The notes beneath the pieces were generated by a model, which saw only the letters and a list, made by a program, of their open reading frames with translations, did no database searches and was not told the origin of the DNA. A program made the translations under genes and the position numbers. Of a stretch of DNA of 64,000 bases, positions 12,041 through 24,289 are shown in pieces. Position 1 is the first letter of the stretch; every line of letters begins with the position of its first letter. Source of the DNA: Buxus sempervirens (taxonomy: Eukaryota; Streptophyta; Magnoliopsida; Buxales; Buxaceae); assembly GCA_947561395.2 (NCBI GenBank), contig OX387186.1, positions 46,457,220 through 46,521,219 on the forward strand, written 5' to 3'.

Positions 12041-12600
12041 TGATTGAAGCTATAAAAAAAATTTCTCTAGAAGTTCAAAGCCGGAAGCAAGAAATCACCT
12101 ACAAATGAAAAGTGAAAAAGTACATATCTAATTAACCGTTGTGATGCATATGTTAAGGAATTAATATAACTAAATATATGAAGTTCACCCAGCTTAAGCT
12201 TTTGGTAGGATTGGTGTTCTATATATACAACATATAGATAGGTATTTGTTTATCCAGAAATCTAGATCCATATATGTTATACTCTTACTCATTTTAGGGT
12301 TTCATTGTCTTGCTATATACCTATCACTATCAGAAACACTTACCAAAAGAATTAAGTATGAGGACCAAGTGCTACGGAAATTAATTAAAACACAGCATGC
12401 ATTTGATCTCAGTGAAGTTGATAAAAATTTTAAGTTGCAGAAGCATCCAAGCATTACCTCTGGAAATATCGCAGCTTAAGGCGAGGAAGACAGCAAAAGG
12501 CAAGGAATGTCTGGTTTACAGACGAGAGTCACGAGACAAGTCCGTGATTCGTGATCAAGGCCAAAATGCCGCATGTGCAAGCTTGCCTTATCTCAATTAT
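12041..12600. other. 5' flank of the ankyrin gene
   Basis: This should be promoter and 5' UTR of the minus-strand ankyrin gene. Apart from the TATA-like site listed separately, I see no confident element and no gene on either strand. Confidence 0.4.
12218..12231 (-). promoter_or_regulatory. Possible TATA box of the ankyrin gene
   Basis: Read on the minus strand, this stretch gives TGTATATATAG about 180 bp upstream of the predicted ATG at 12040. It is a plausible TATA element with a 5' UTR of roughly 150 nt. The region is AT-rich, so a chance match is possible. Confidence 0.3.
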
Positions 12601-12601
12601 A

Positions 12602-12830
12602 TAATTGATAGACTATCACTGTTTCTTGTTTTTTTTTTTTTTTTTTGTGTAGTCTATCACTGTTTCTTGTTTTTTTTTTTTTTGGTAACATTTTTTTTGT
12701 AGTTTTTTTTTTTAATTTTGTTGTAACATCACTGTTTCTTGTTTTTTTTTTTTTTGGTGAATTTTTTTTTTTTGGTGAACTATGCACTGTTTCTTGTTTT
12801 TTTTGGTAGTGATGCACTGTTTATTGTTGG
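12602..12830. repeat. T-rich imperfect repeat with CACTGTTTCTTG unit
   Basis: The motif CACTGTTTCTTG followed by a long T run and TGGTGA/TAGT-type linkers recurs about five times. It probably grew by slippage and local duplication. Lysine-rich or phenylalanine-rich ORFs that cross it are artefacts. Confidence 0.7.
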
Positions 12831-14114
12831 TCAACGAGAATTGAATGACAACACATTTAATGCGCAGCTTTTTTTTTTTTGGTAGTGTATTTAATGAGCA
12901 GCTTCGTTTGACCTTTTACCGGAAAATTAGTTTTCAGAAATATTTTTTAATATATTTCAGATTCAATCGATTATTTCTTGGTAATAGAGAATTAGTAAAA
13001 CCTTTTAAAATAATTAAAAATAAATATCATTTTAATGCTCATAAACTATTTCTTCCGAAAATAACCTCAAAAAGACTTGCGAACTTCACTTGTATCAGAA
13101 TGAGTGAAAAGGTTTTTGAAGTCTTGTGAGGGCATTTCGAAAGGAATACTTCATAAAAAAACATTGATTCTCAATTATTTTAAAAAATATCATTAATAAA
13201 TAATTACTAAAAATTGATCAACTAAATCTGAATTATTTTGATAAAGTATCAACCAATTTCAATGGATTCCTTTCTCTTTTGATGCATATGAAAAATATAA
13301 TTTAATAAATAAAACAAAAGAATTGTGGCCACATCAAACTAGGGCTGCAACTCAGTGCGGTTTGGTTCGAGTTGACATCAACCCAAGACCAAACCAAGGT
13401 AACTGATGGTCGGTCCAAAACCGAATCGAACCGACTTTAGAACTGAAATATCCAAACCAAACATCGAACCGATTTTAAAAAAAAGAAACCCATAACCCAA
13501 CCCAAACCGAACTGAAACCTTAATTTCTAAAGAGAGGCTTTTGTGAGAGACAGGAAGTTGGAGTGAGAGAAAATACTAATTGAGATAGGCTTTGAATCAA
13601 GATATAATTAAAAATAAATCTACAATTAAAAAAAGGGGATTCAAGATTCTTTTTGGTGGAGAAAGACAAATAACGATCGCTTTAAAGTTAAATCAACCTG
13701 TGGACGGGTCTACTTCAATAGATCTCAAATATTTTTATACCCAAAATGAATTATTTGACGTACAACAATAGTTTAATACCAAAAATACAAACAATACAAA
13801 TTAGTTTAAGGTTTTTATACATTGAAATAGATCTTTTAATAGAAAATTTGATTTAATATGACTTATAAGTTGATTATTCTAGTGACCTTTACTCATATCA
13901 AGCTTGTGCAGTTTCTCACGCTTCTTGGCAGGTGCAATATTGAAATAAAGGTTAAGTAGCAAAACTATGAATACATGTATAAGTATCGTTTTTACTTAAA
14001 ATGTGGGCAAATGTTTACTCTTCACTTTATTCTGTTAAAGAATATTATTATATACTTAAAAGCAACTTTTTGATTAACTTTGTCATTGAGAATTCCGACC
14101 GTGTCAAACACTTC
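12831..14114. other. Intergenic AT-rich DNA with a possible hAT fragment
   Basis: No gene is seen. Near 13340 the sequence TAGGGCTGCAA and the following GGTTTGGTTCG / CCAAACCAAACC-type repeats (to about 13524) resemble one end of a non-autonomous hAT element. I could not find a matching second end, so that call is weak. Confidence 0.35.
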
Positions 14115-15702
14115 CAAAGAAATGAGGTGGGAAATTTTCTCTTTGATTACAGATATTGAAGTGTAGGACGTCTTTTCACGAAGACCAACTTTTATCCTAG
14201 AGTATTTTTAAGGAGTCAAGGTCTTTGATCTTATCCTCGCCTACATTATTGGGCTAGGGAAGAATCAAGACTCGTGGATGAAACTCACCTATTAATAAGA
14301 AAAGAAATCGTGAGCAAAGCACGAGAAATCCGTGGAGGCGAAGAGGATTGCTACACATACCAAGCATAGAAGGGCAGAAAACGTTAGAAACAAAAGCAAA
14401 AGGAAATGGAATCTTTTTTGATAGAAAAGATGACGAAAGGTCTTTTCATGTACCGTCTTTTGAATCATTGTCTTGCTCACTAAACCACTGAACAATTGGT
14501 ACTTACCCTTATATCATAGTAGATAAGAACAAAAGACCGCAAGACCTAGATTCCTTGGGCATGCTTTGCCCATCAATAATTTGGTGGCATAATACACTAC
14601 AAAAAAAGTCACTTTTAGCGGCGGACTAAGACCGCCGCTAAAAGCCAAATGTCCGCCGCTAAAAGTTCAGCGGAACGACACTTGTCCGTCGTAGATTCGC
14701 CCGTCGCTGATCTTTCAACGGCGGGAGTAGCGGCGGTCGTGCCCGCCGCTAAAGGTCTTTATTTATTTTATTTTTTTTGGAGCGTTTTTTGTTTTTACGA
14801 CCCCCGATTTTTTTATTTTCACAAATAAACCCCCCATGCATTTGGCACTATCCCACGACCCCCAAATTTTTTTTTTCACGAATAAACCCCCCCCCCCCCC
14901 CCCCCCCCCAAAGAAATGAGGTGGGAAATTTTCTCTTTGATTACAGATATTGAAGTGTAGGACGTCTTTTCACGAAGACCAACTTTTACCCTAGAGTATT
15001 TTTAAGGAGTCAAGGTCTTTGATCTTATCCTCGCCTACATTATTGGGCTAGGGAAGAATCAAGACTCGTGGATGAAACTCACCTATTAATAAGAATAGAA
15101 ATCGTGAGCAAAGCACGAGAAATCCGTGAGCAAAGCACGAGAAATCCGTGGAGGCGAAGAGGATTGCTACACATACCAAGCATAGAAGGGCAGAAAACGT
15201 TAGAAACAAAAGCAAAAGGAAATGGAATCTTTTTTGATAGAAAAGATGACGAAAGGTCTTTTCATGTACCGTCTTTTGAATCATTGTCTTGTTCACTAAA
15301 CCACTGAACAATTGGTACTTACCCTTATATCATAGTAGATAAGAACAAAAGACCGCAAGACCTAGATTCCTTGGGCATGCTTTGCCCATCAATAATTTGG
15401 TGGCATAACACACTACAAAAAAAAGTCACTTTTAGCGGCGGACTAAGACCGCCGCTAAAAGCCAAATGTCCGCCGCTAAAAGTTCAGCGGAACGACACTT
15501 GTCCGTCGTAGATTCGCCCGTCGCTGATTCTTTCAACGGCGGGAGTAGCGGCAGTCGTGCCCGCCGCTAAAGGTCTTTATTTATTTTATTTTTTTTGGAA
15601 CGTTTTTTGTTTTTATTTCTACGACCCCCGATTTTTTTATTTTCACAAATAAACCCCCCATGCATTTGGCACTATCCCACGACCCCCAATTTTTTTTTTT
15701 CA
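14115..15702. repeat. 794-bp direct tandem duplication spanning a CACTA end
   Basis: Copy A (14115-14908) and copy B (from 14909) are nearly identical. Each holds about 480 bp of flanking DNA followed by the CACTACAAAAAAA end of a CACTA transposon and its subterminal repeats. Copy B has an extra 22-bp internal repeat (GAGCAAAGCACGAGAAATCC region near 15105-15145) and a few point differences. The junction is a long C run at 14887-14909. Copy B is the one joined to the rest of the transposon. Confidence 0.85.
14595..14908. mobile_element. Extra, truncated copy of the CACTA left end
   Basis: This begins CACTACAAAAAAAGTCAC and carries the TTTTAGCGGCGG / CCGCCGCTAAAAG subterminal inverted repeats. 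It stops at the poly-C junction. It is a by-product of the 794-bp duplication, not a second insertion, because its flank is the same as that of the copy at 15411. Confidence 0.8.
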
Positions 15703-15706
15703 CAAT

Positions 15707-15898
15707 AACCTGTACCCCAACCCACCCACCCACCCACCCCACCCCCATAACCCGTACCCAATAACCTGTACCCCAACCCACCCACCCCACCCCCATAACC
15801 CGTACACCCACCCCACCCCCATAACCCGTACCCCAACCCACCCCACCCCCCTATATAACCGTAACCCACCCCCCATATACCCAACCCACCCACCCCCT
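15707..15898. repeat. C-rich minisatellite in the CACTA 3' part
   Basis: Imperfect units of CCCACCCCCATAACCCGTA and CCCAACCCACCCACC repeat about eight times. The opposite strand is G-rich with many GGG runs. Glycine-rich ORFs on the minus strand across this stretch are artefacts. Confidence 0.8.
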
Positions 15899-16499
15899 CT
15901 CTCTCCCTCTTGACTGCAACCACCCATTTAACCGAATTAAACCAAATAAAAAATAATAATAGTTTACAAATTAAAAAAAACATTAATTTGAAACTTGCAC
16001 TTTCAAATTATGACATTTGATAGTTCAAAATTCATCTACAAACCTGATTAGAAAAAAAAAAATTTGTTCACAACCATTGTTTGATGCTTTGAAATCCATC
16101 TCCAAACCTTCAAGCTCCACTGCGAAAACACCAATAACACCAAAAATAGTCATGATAATAAAGTGACTAAATACACATGCTCCAGTTGCTTTAAACATAC
16201 CTGTCCATGACCAGGTGTTAAGTATACTCATCTAAGATTCATCGATCATTGTTAGAGCCCTCCTGAAAAGTATTTTAATTTACTCAATAAAAAATATAGT
16301 AAAACCTAAAGTTAAACTAATAGTCTATTAATATCTAATAATAACGATTACCTCATTTGATCGCCTCCCTGGTTCTGTAGGAGCCTCTTGTCGGCTAAAA
16401 TGTTCACCAACCTACATAAAAAGATGCTAAGATATTATTTGACTATCAAAGTTTCATCCTAAAGTATCTTTCGTCAAACTATAAATAAAAAGAAAAAAT

Positions 16500-17282
16500 A
16501 CCTGTCTAGATAAGCTTTGAACTATGTTCCTAAGCTCCTGCATCTCAGCATCCTTTTCCATCAAACCATCTTGTAAGGATTTAACTTGGTCCTTCAACTT
16601 GCATATTTCTGACTGACTAGACGAGGCATCAGAATAGGCTGAAGATGACCCCCAAAGTTTGGTGGGGTTGGGGCCTAATCCACAACCACGAACACGATCA
16701 CGTCTCTCAGGTCATGGGACCTGAGAGAAGATATCGTAGCGGCCTGTGCTATCTTGTGAGCCCTCTGGCATCTGTGCCTTCAACTCCTTCATTTGTTGCT
16801 GCAAAATATGTTGAAACATTTGTTAGTAATTGGAACTGACATTTACTATTATAATTGTCCAAAGCAAATCTAAAATTAAATTATTCAACTTACAATTTTT
16901 TCTTGTGACAATACATCAATAGCTGAACCATCTTTCCTAATGTGTGTCTTAATAAAAACATCAGCTCTGCTTGGGAGAGCTTGACTAGCACTATTCAGTT
17001 GCTATTGATAACACAATATATAGATTAGTAAAGCATGTGTTGACATACAATATGAAAAAAAAATGAGCATACTACATGAAATCATAAAAGAGATATACCT
17101 CTTCATGCCTTACATTGGCAAAGCTTTTCGTCCCCGAGGTATGAGACATTTCTTGGTGCGAACGATTTATTTTATTTCTATCACTAATTTTCTACATTAG
17201 AAAAATTTTAGAGTTGGTTAGAACATAACGTGGATAAAATCATGCAAGAGATCTTATTTTCTTTATAGAAAATTATACCTGA
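16500..17282 (-). pseudogene. CACTA second-ORF remnant, C-terminal part with coiled coil
   Basis: Read on the minus strand with short GT..AG introns, exons at about 17190-17100, 17001-16896 and 16804-16502 give text typical of plant Ptta/En/Spm (Transposase_24) proteins. First comes NRSHQEMSHTSGTKSFANVR, then ALPSRADVFIKTHIRKDGS, then a stretch expected to read like QVMGPERRDRVRG, then a heptad-rich tail (ICKLKDQVKSLQDGLMEKDA). At 16703-16728 the conserved Q-V-M-G-P motif is disrupted: the 4-bp loop ATGG between 11-bp inverted arms reads in the opposite orientation, which also creates a stop in the frame. Further 3' exons are not clear. Confidence 0.65.
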
Positions 17283-17482
17283 CTCTCTTGAGAAGTCCAA
17301 AATTGCACAAGATTACGCCATTGGTTGTGCAATACTCCCTCGGGGTGACAGGCATACAATGCTGGAATAGCCATCTCAGGGTCATAATATTTCCTCTTTA
17401 TACCACACTTAAAATCCCTCCACTTTTTGCTCACTGATTGTAGGATGAACTGGTGACCCAATTCCTCAATATCAAATGTCAT
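17273..17482 (-). pseudogene. CACTA Transposase_24-like exon
   Basis: The 69-codon frame contains ILQSVSKKWRDFKCGIKRKY and HNQWRNLVQFWTSQESQ, matching the KKWRDxK ... W..LV..W pattern of the plant Ptta/En/Spm second protein. A splice donor (CAG|GTATAA) ends the exon near 17280. It overlaps the end of the TNP2 remnant by four bases, so a deletion appears to have joined the two genes. Confidence 0.75.
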
Positions 17483-17920
17483 TTGTTCACAAATGACAAC
17501 TTGGTGTATTTCTTACACCCCGGATACAACTCTTGCTCCGCATCTTTTACCAATTTGAAGAACTTATCACCCTCAAGATCAGGGATGTTACACGTTTCAT
17601 GTTCATTAGAGTTTAAACTCCCAGCTAAATCATGCAACAAATCCTCCATATCACCACTACGGCAATGTGCATCAAATACATCATCTCCCACATTTGCACT
17701 CGTAGATGCATGATTTAATATATCTTCCCCATGAAATATCCATTCCGTATAATTCTTATCGAATCCATCACAAATCATGTGATCATATGATGTCTCTTCA
17801 TCTTGATACAGTACATTGTTACAATTTCGACATGGGCACTTCAACTTTCCTTCAACTATTGCTCCATTAGCCGATGGAAAATTAATGAACTTCTTTACCC
17901 CTTCAATATATTCCTAACTC
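17479..17920 (-). pseudogene. CACTA transposase (TNP2) N-terminal fragment
   Basis: On the minus strand the text EYIEGVKKFINFPSANGAIV, then KCPCRNCNN, H-x-I-C-DGF and Y-TEWIFHGE, is the transposase-associated zinc domain at the start of TNP2-type transposases. It continues to FFKLVKDAEQELYPGCKKYT and KLSF, the usual lead-in to the catalytic region, and then stops. The long DDE-containing TNP2 core that should follow is missing. An in-frame TAG directly precedes the EYIEGV text. It is non-functional alone. Confidence 0.8.
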
Positions 17921-18674
17921 GTCCTATTTATCAAAGAAATAACTAAGTAAGGAAGGAAAAGACCTAATGTGTGTGTGTATGTACGTATATATGATCTGGT
18001 TTGGAGAACTCTAAGTTGGTGCGAATAGGAGCAAAAGTTCGGCCCAGATTCGGATTCTAAAAAGAAGATGGATTTAGCATATGAGGCAAGTAGCAACCCT
18101 TGAAAACTGGAGGAATTGCATCGTTTTAGTTTCTGCAGTTGATTTGATCACAGTCTACCGTTTGGCAACATGTCTAACTAAGATTTCAAATTAAGCTCAT
18201 ATATAATACTCCCTACTTCTCAGTTCTTGAAATTTCCTTTTCTAGTTCCTCCACGTATCTGTGGAACTTCACATTGACTAATACCCAGTTTGGTCCTGTG
18301 TCTACTAGTATTTGAGAAGATATTAAAATCAATATATCCACTACTTAATCCTGTGGAAAATAATTGCCGCTTACATAAAATATATTGATTGCATGATATG
18401 GAGACCCAAAATTGAACAAGCTCAAAATATAATATTAATAATGGCATAACAGAGTCTGCTAGATCCACTCAGTCATATACTTTCGTGATGGTTAAAAAGA
18501 ACTACCACCAGCTCTATGAACCATAAGTATCAGACAGTTACTGTGATCCATTCCAGATATTTGATACTCTCTCAGGTGGATATACAGAATGCTCAACTAC
18601 AACTCAACACATATGCCACATGTGCACATATTCCATTTGTTACTTCCTTGGTGATAATTGAATTTTATTCAATA
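17921..18674. other. CACTA interior, 5' side of the transposase
   Basis: This belongs to the CACTA element upstream (minus strand) of TNP2 and continues beyond the nested LTR block at 26595. I recognise no coding sequence. A TG/TA dinucleotide run lies near 17965-17990. Confidence 0.45.
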
Positions 18675-21600
18675 GCCTCTGTAAGCACCTCATTTTTGCA
18701 CCTCCCAAAATGCAGAAAATGAAATTTTAATTGAAAAGTCAAACCTGAGAAAGTCAAAAAGTTGACTTTTTTATCTGGTGCAAATCATTCGCCATACTTC
18801 TCACCATTGGAAAGAGGATTTCGATACGATTCTAATGGAATTGAGTTTACTCAAATCGGAGTCCAAATGAAGAAGTTATGGATTGGTCAAATCTGAGAAA
18901 AGCAGAAATTGACTTTCTGCTAAACCCCATATCAGCTACCCCATTTGATACCAGTAGAAAGAGCATCTCGACACGATTCCAACGCAACTGAGTTTGCTGG
19001 AATCGGAGTCCCGGATAAGGAAATATGAGCAAAATTGGCTCAGGGACGCGACTTGGCACTTCTGCTAAAAAACTCGAATTTGCTACTAAACTCTAGCTCA
19101 GTGGATAGAGGATGTCGACCCGGTTCCATCGCAACTGAGTTTGCCAGAATCGAAGCTCCAATGAGAGAGTTATGAGCAATCCTTGGTCAAAAATAAATTG
19201 TCCACGTGGCAAACTGCGCCACGTGGACGTCCCCCTTTCTTAACCCTTAAGTAAACAAAAATGTTAACAAAAAGAGTCTTTCTTAACCCCTAAGTAAAAA
19301 ATATTAACAAAAGAGTCTTTCTTAACCATTAAGTAAAAGTAATAAGTCACAAGTAAGAAATAACAATAAAAAAGTCACTTTTGATAAAAATATTTAAAAA
19401 TTGGTCTTTCTTAACCCTTAAGCAACCTCTCCTATAAAAGGGGAGGGGGTGGGATGCATTAGGGGGTTGAGCAGATTTTGGTCTCACCATTTTCTTCTCC
19501 AAGAACTCCATTCTCTCTCCCAAAACTCTCTTCATCTCTTCCAAGCCATTCCAAGTCTTGAAGAAACCCTTCCCACTTTCTTCTCCCCCCATTATTGCTC
19601 AAGAAGGAGGTGTTGGAGGTCATTTGGAGAGGAGGAGGAGTTGCTCCAGCCGTGCCTTGGCTTCAAGAGGAGGTTAGCACAACTCAAAGAAAGTTCCGAA
19701 GCCCTAGGTGAGTTCCTTGGCACCTTTTGTTAAACATACTTAAAAATAAATGAAATATGAGCATTTCCATTCTTTTTTTATGCCATATGCCTATTGTTCT
19801 CTCATGATATGATTTGTTGGTTCACTTTATTTTTTGTATATTAACTCCCATGGTAAGGGGAGGGTTTAGTATCCGAATGGGAAGAGGAGAGGCCTTGACA
19901 AGTGTGTCTAGGATCCCATGTGGAAGCACTTGTCATGCTTCTTTTGGCTTGTCCCACCATTATTCCAAGGGAGCATGTTCCCTTGTCTTCTCATCTTTTG
20001 TACCCCCATGTTAACCCCCCTCTTTCCCTTCTATAAATAGGTTTGGTTGGATGGCTTTGTGTTTGTTTTTAGCATGAGATTAATGATAGGGCTTGTTGGC
20101 ATGTTTAGGGTAGATCATATGTATATGTTTTTTAGGTTCATACTCTTTGATGCTTTCATATTAATCCCTTCAAGCTACTTGTAAGTAATATGCATGCTTA
20201 CCTTTTAACACATGCTCACACATGAAGCATGCTCACTCACACACACACTTTTGTCTCATGTATAAAAATCTGTCCAAATGCATGTAGTTTTCATGGTTTA
20301 AGAGCATGCATGCTAGGCTTTGTTGATGGATTTGTGTTATCCTTGTTTGATTATTGACATGTGGAGTATGAGGAACCAAGACAGGGACACTTAGGTCCCT
20401 GTCACAGTGCCGGAACACCCTAAGAGGCCTAGGAATCCAAGACCAATGCAAAAATCCTAAAAAACCAAGTTTTTAGTTTGATCCGACAACTCAGGTCGGA
20501 TCAACAGGGCTTTGTTCATAACCGGCCAAAGATGCCGGATACACTGACCCTTATGTGTAACCGGCATCTCAAGCCGGCTACACAGCCAGATTGTCTTTTA
20601 TGTTATTTCATGATCTTGTACTGTTTTCTTGATTCGTTTGATCAAACCGAATGAATCAGAAGGGTTTCTGGGTCAACCGGAGACCCAAGATGGGCCATGG
20701 ACCCACCCGGTCTAATTTGAATTCAAATGGGCCTTCCAACGGGGCCCACTAAGCCCGACAAACCCACTTTTGCTAAATGAAGACAATTAAATTAATTGAG
20801 TGGGCCAAACCCATTGATGCCCACCAAAGCCCATTTTGGAAGCATGATGCTTAGATTTAGGCATGGTTTGGCTGAGACCAAGGGCAAGGCCTGTCAGGCC
20901 CACTAAGCCCATTGAACCCAACCAAGGTTAGGGTTTCCAAACCCTAGCTCAGGAAGTCTTGGGCTTTCAAGCCCAAGCCCAGGTAAAGGGCCCCAAGCCC
21001 AAGGCCTGGCCCGTTTTGGCACAAATTAAGCAAGATAAACTTAAATCATTTGGCAACCAACTGTGTGGCCCACTCAAGGGCCCACAAACAGTCCCGGCCC
21101 ACTGTGAGACATGGGAAAAAATCAAATTTCATTGACTTCTTCTATCATCACACGGGATTGAATAAAACAAAGAGTCGCCACCATTCAATTTAGGTGTGAA
21201 TGGGCACCAAAATATTAAATAAGCTCAAAAGGCAATTTTTAGGGTAAAAATAACCCTCCTAAAAAAAACAACCAGAGATGGGTAAGGGGATTAAGTTATG
21301 AACAGGGGAAGGTGTTAGGCACCCCTATTCATCCACACAAGGTGGTTGCCAGGTATTGTTCATGTTAAAATAAAGGAAAAAATGCTTGCTATAAAATTCA
21401 TGAAAAATCATAAAAAAAAGACAAAATATATGGTTTTTTCATATGAATAGTCTGATTGACCCAGAACTCTCAAATATGATCATACCATTCCTAGGGTTTC
21501 ATGATCAAAATAAAATTGAGATAAAATCAAATAAAATCAATTTAAAGTGAAATCTTCAAAATCTGGTTTCAAGTTAAATTCTAGAAATCTAGAAAAATAT

Positions 21601-22867
21601 GATTTTTATAAAATATTGCAGATTTGAACTTGAATAGTCCAGGTCATAGATATGGCCCAAATTTCACATTAAATCAAAAAATCAAAACCAAAAATACCCA
21701 CGTTGATGAAAAACATCAAAAGGGGAGAACTTAGACCGTAGGGTCTTCTCTCAATAATGAAAAAGGATTCAAAAACCACATCATGAAACCCTAAAAGTTA
21801 CTTTCAGGCTTCTGGATCCAGATCTATCATATTGATCATGATAAATCCAGGATCCTAGCCTAAAATCACAAAAATCACGAAAACATTGCTGTAGGTGCAA
21901 AAGTGGTGAAAATCCAAATATTATAAAAAAAGTGGGGATCTCATGCTATAAACATCATGGATTCATGTTATTCATTCAGATTCATCATAAAAACCATTAA
22001 AACATGATCAGGATATTCAAAGCAGCCACATCTCACAGATTAGAGTATATGGGGGTCTACCCTACGGAGCCACCTGTTCTCTTTTCCCTTAGCTCTCTCT
22101 TCACGTTTTACAGCTAGAGAGGATTCTTGAGGTACTTGGAGATAGGTTTGGGTATACAAACACAATCCAAGGCTTTATTCTAAAAAAAGGAGAAAAACAG
22201 ATATGGGGTTCTATTCTAGGGATCCACCTGTTCCCCTTTCCCCTAGCTCTCTCTTCACGTTTTACGGCTAGAGAGACTCTTGAGGTACTTAGAGACAAGT
22301 TTAGGAATACAGGTACAAAAGATGGCCTTATTCTACAGCAATAGAGAAGATCCTATTACATCTAGAATTGAAGACAGAAAATAAAAGGGAAAAGGGACTT
22401 ACCTGAATTGAGCAAGCAGGGCAGCAGGGATTCCTCTCTTCTCTTGGAGCTCCTTGGACTTCAAATTTTCGTGTCCTTTTGCTTGAGGAGAGGCCCTCTA
22501 TTTATAGGCAAACCCAGGGGTATGGTTGGTCCAAGGATTGGCAAAATAGAGTTTCAGTTTGAGTTAAACACAAGATCATGCCAATCCTTTATCCACAAAG
22601 ATATTTCGCATGAATAAAATATATAATTTGTTCATTTAAAGGGATATTGGACTAAAGATAAGGCTCAGAAGTCGAGAGAAGAATAAAACTCGCACGAGTC
22701 TAATGCGCCCGTAAATTATTTACGGTCCAAAGGTGTCCGTATATGTATTACGGGTGTAAGCACCTTATTTTTGCACCCCTGAAATTGCTGAAAATGAAAA
22801 CCCTAGCAGAAAGTCAAACCCCGAAGGGACAAAAAGTTGACCTTTTGATTAAGTGATATTTGGCCAC

Positions 22868-23160
22868 CTTGCTTTATATCATTGGATAGAGAATCTCGAC
22901 ACGATTCCAATGCAACTGAGTTTGCAGGAATCGGAGTCCGGATGAAGGTTCTGCGGGCGGTCAAACTTGGGCGAAGCCAAAAGTTGACTTTCTGCCAAAA
23001 TCAGATCCAGAGGCCTTGCTTTATACCATTGGATAGAGAATCTCGACACGATTCCAACGCAACTGAGTTTGCAGGAATCGGAGTCCGGATGAAGGTTCTG
23101 CGGGCGGTCAAACTTGGGCGAAGCCAAAAGTTGACTTTCTGGTAAAATCCGATCCGGAGG
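22868..23160. repeat. 146-bp tandem duplication in solo LTR W
   Basis: Two near-identical copies run from CCTTGCTTTATA to CCGGAGG / CCAGAGG. A third, diverged copy of the same motif follows to about 23250. The unit holds the phrase CGACACGATTCCAACGCAACTG, split here as CGACACGATTCC and AACGCAACTG, which is shared by all LTRs of this group in the window. Confidence 0.8.
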
Positions 23161-24289
23161 CCTACCCCTAGGTCATGGGATAGAGGGCTTCGATACGATT
23201 CTAACGCCACTGAGTTTGCCCAGATCGGAGCCCGGGTGAAGAAAATATGAGTTGGCGAAGTTCCCGAGCAGCAAAACCGGCGAACTGCGCACGTGGCAAA
23301 AAGCTGCACACGTGGCGAGTTGCGCAGAAAAATATCTCGGGGATCAAATCCATAAATATCCAAACATTCAAAATATCCCAGGGACCAATCTGAAAGTATT
23401 TGAAAATATCTGAATAAAATAATATTAAACCTAAATATCCCAGGGACCATATCCTAATGTTCAGATTTTTAAAACAAACGAGCGGCGGCATTTATTATTT
23501 TGAAATGATTAGGTCGCTCGCGCGAACGTGGCAGGGGGTATGCGCTCACCTTGAGGTGGGCGCCAAACTCGGCGGATACCCTCTGTACTCTTCTATAAAA
23601 GCCGCGCAGGGTTTCATTTCCAGGGGTTCGAAAATTTTGGTGGGGGTTGGAAAAATTTTGGTTGGGGATTTTTTTTCTTGGGTTCAGCATTTTTGTTTTG
23701 GGGTTAGGATTCGAGGGTTCGGCATTGTTTTTCTGGGCTCGGGATTTTGAAGAAAAAGAACATACACACTGGTCCCCTCCCTTCCTCTTCTTCCTCGTCA
23801 AATCCGAAGGAGGCCGTGCTCTTGGTGTGAGAAGAAGGTTGCTCCGGCGGCCACTCGCGCGCTCCAAGGAGGCTTCACCCACTTCGGAGAGGTGTTGAAA
23901 CACCCAGGTAATGTTCCCGATGGCCTCTGTTACAAAATAAATAAGTTTATTGCTATCTTTTCTTTTCTGTTATTTCGTTTAGTAACAGTGATTGTGTGAT
24001 TCGAGGGGGGAGCATGTTCTCCCTGATGTTTGCATCTCTTGTATCCTGATAAAGCCCCTTGTTCCCTTCTTCATTTATTCATGTTCTGTTAGATGTTGTT
24101 AGATGTTTTGTTAGTGTTTTTGTTTCGGATTTGTAGATGTGAAAAGAGGTTTGATCCTCACAAACTAGGTTAGATTAATTTCCAACTATGTTCAGAGGTC
24201 TGCTGGGGTTCTAAGGATCCCCAGAAACCAGTTACAGAGCTCAAAAACAGTCGGAAATGAAGTTTGGAGAGAAAAAACAGAGAGTCAGG

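Noticed and set aside
12593-12817. Lysine-rich ORF on the minus strand
   Set aside because: It is produced by poly-T/poly-A runs in a simple repeat.
14292-15311. Two similar hydrophobic ORFs on the minus strand (MFSGLV..)
   Set aside because: They are the same short frame seen twice because of the 794-bp duplication; no homology or gene structure supports them.
15581-15983. Glycine-rich ORFs on the minus strand
   Set aside because: They are translations of the C-rich minisatellite at 15707-15898; all frames look repetitive.
22879-23145. Duplicated ORFs with DRESRHDSNATEF text
   Set aside because: They arise from the 146-bp tandem repeat in solo LTR W on both strands; LTR sequence, not a gene.
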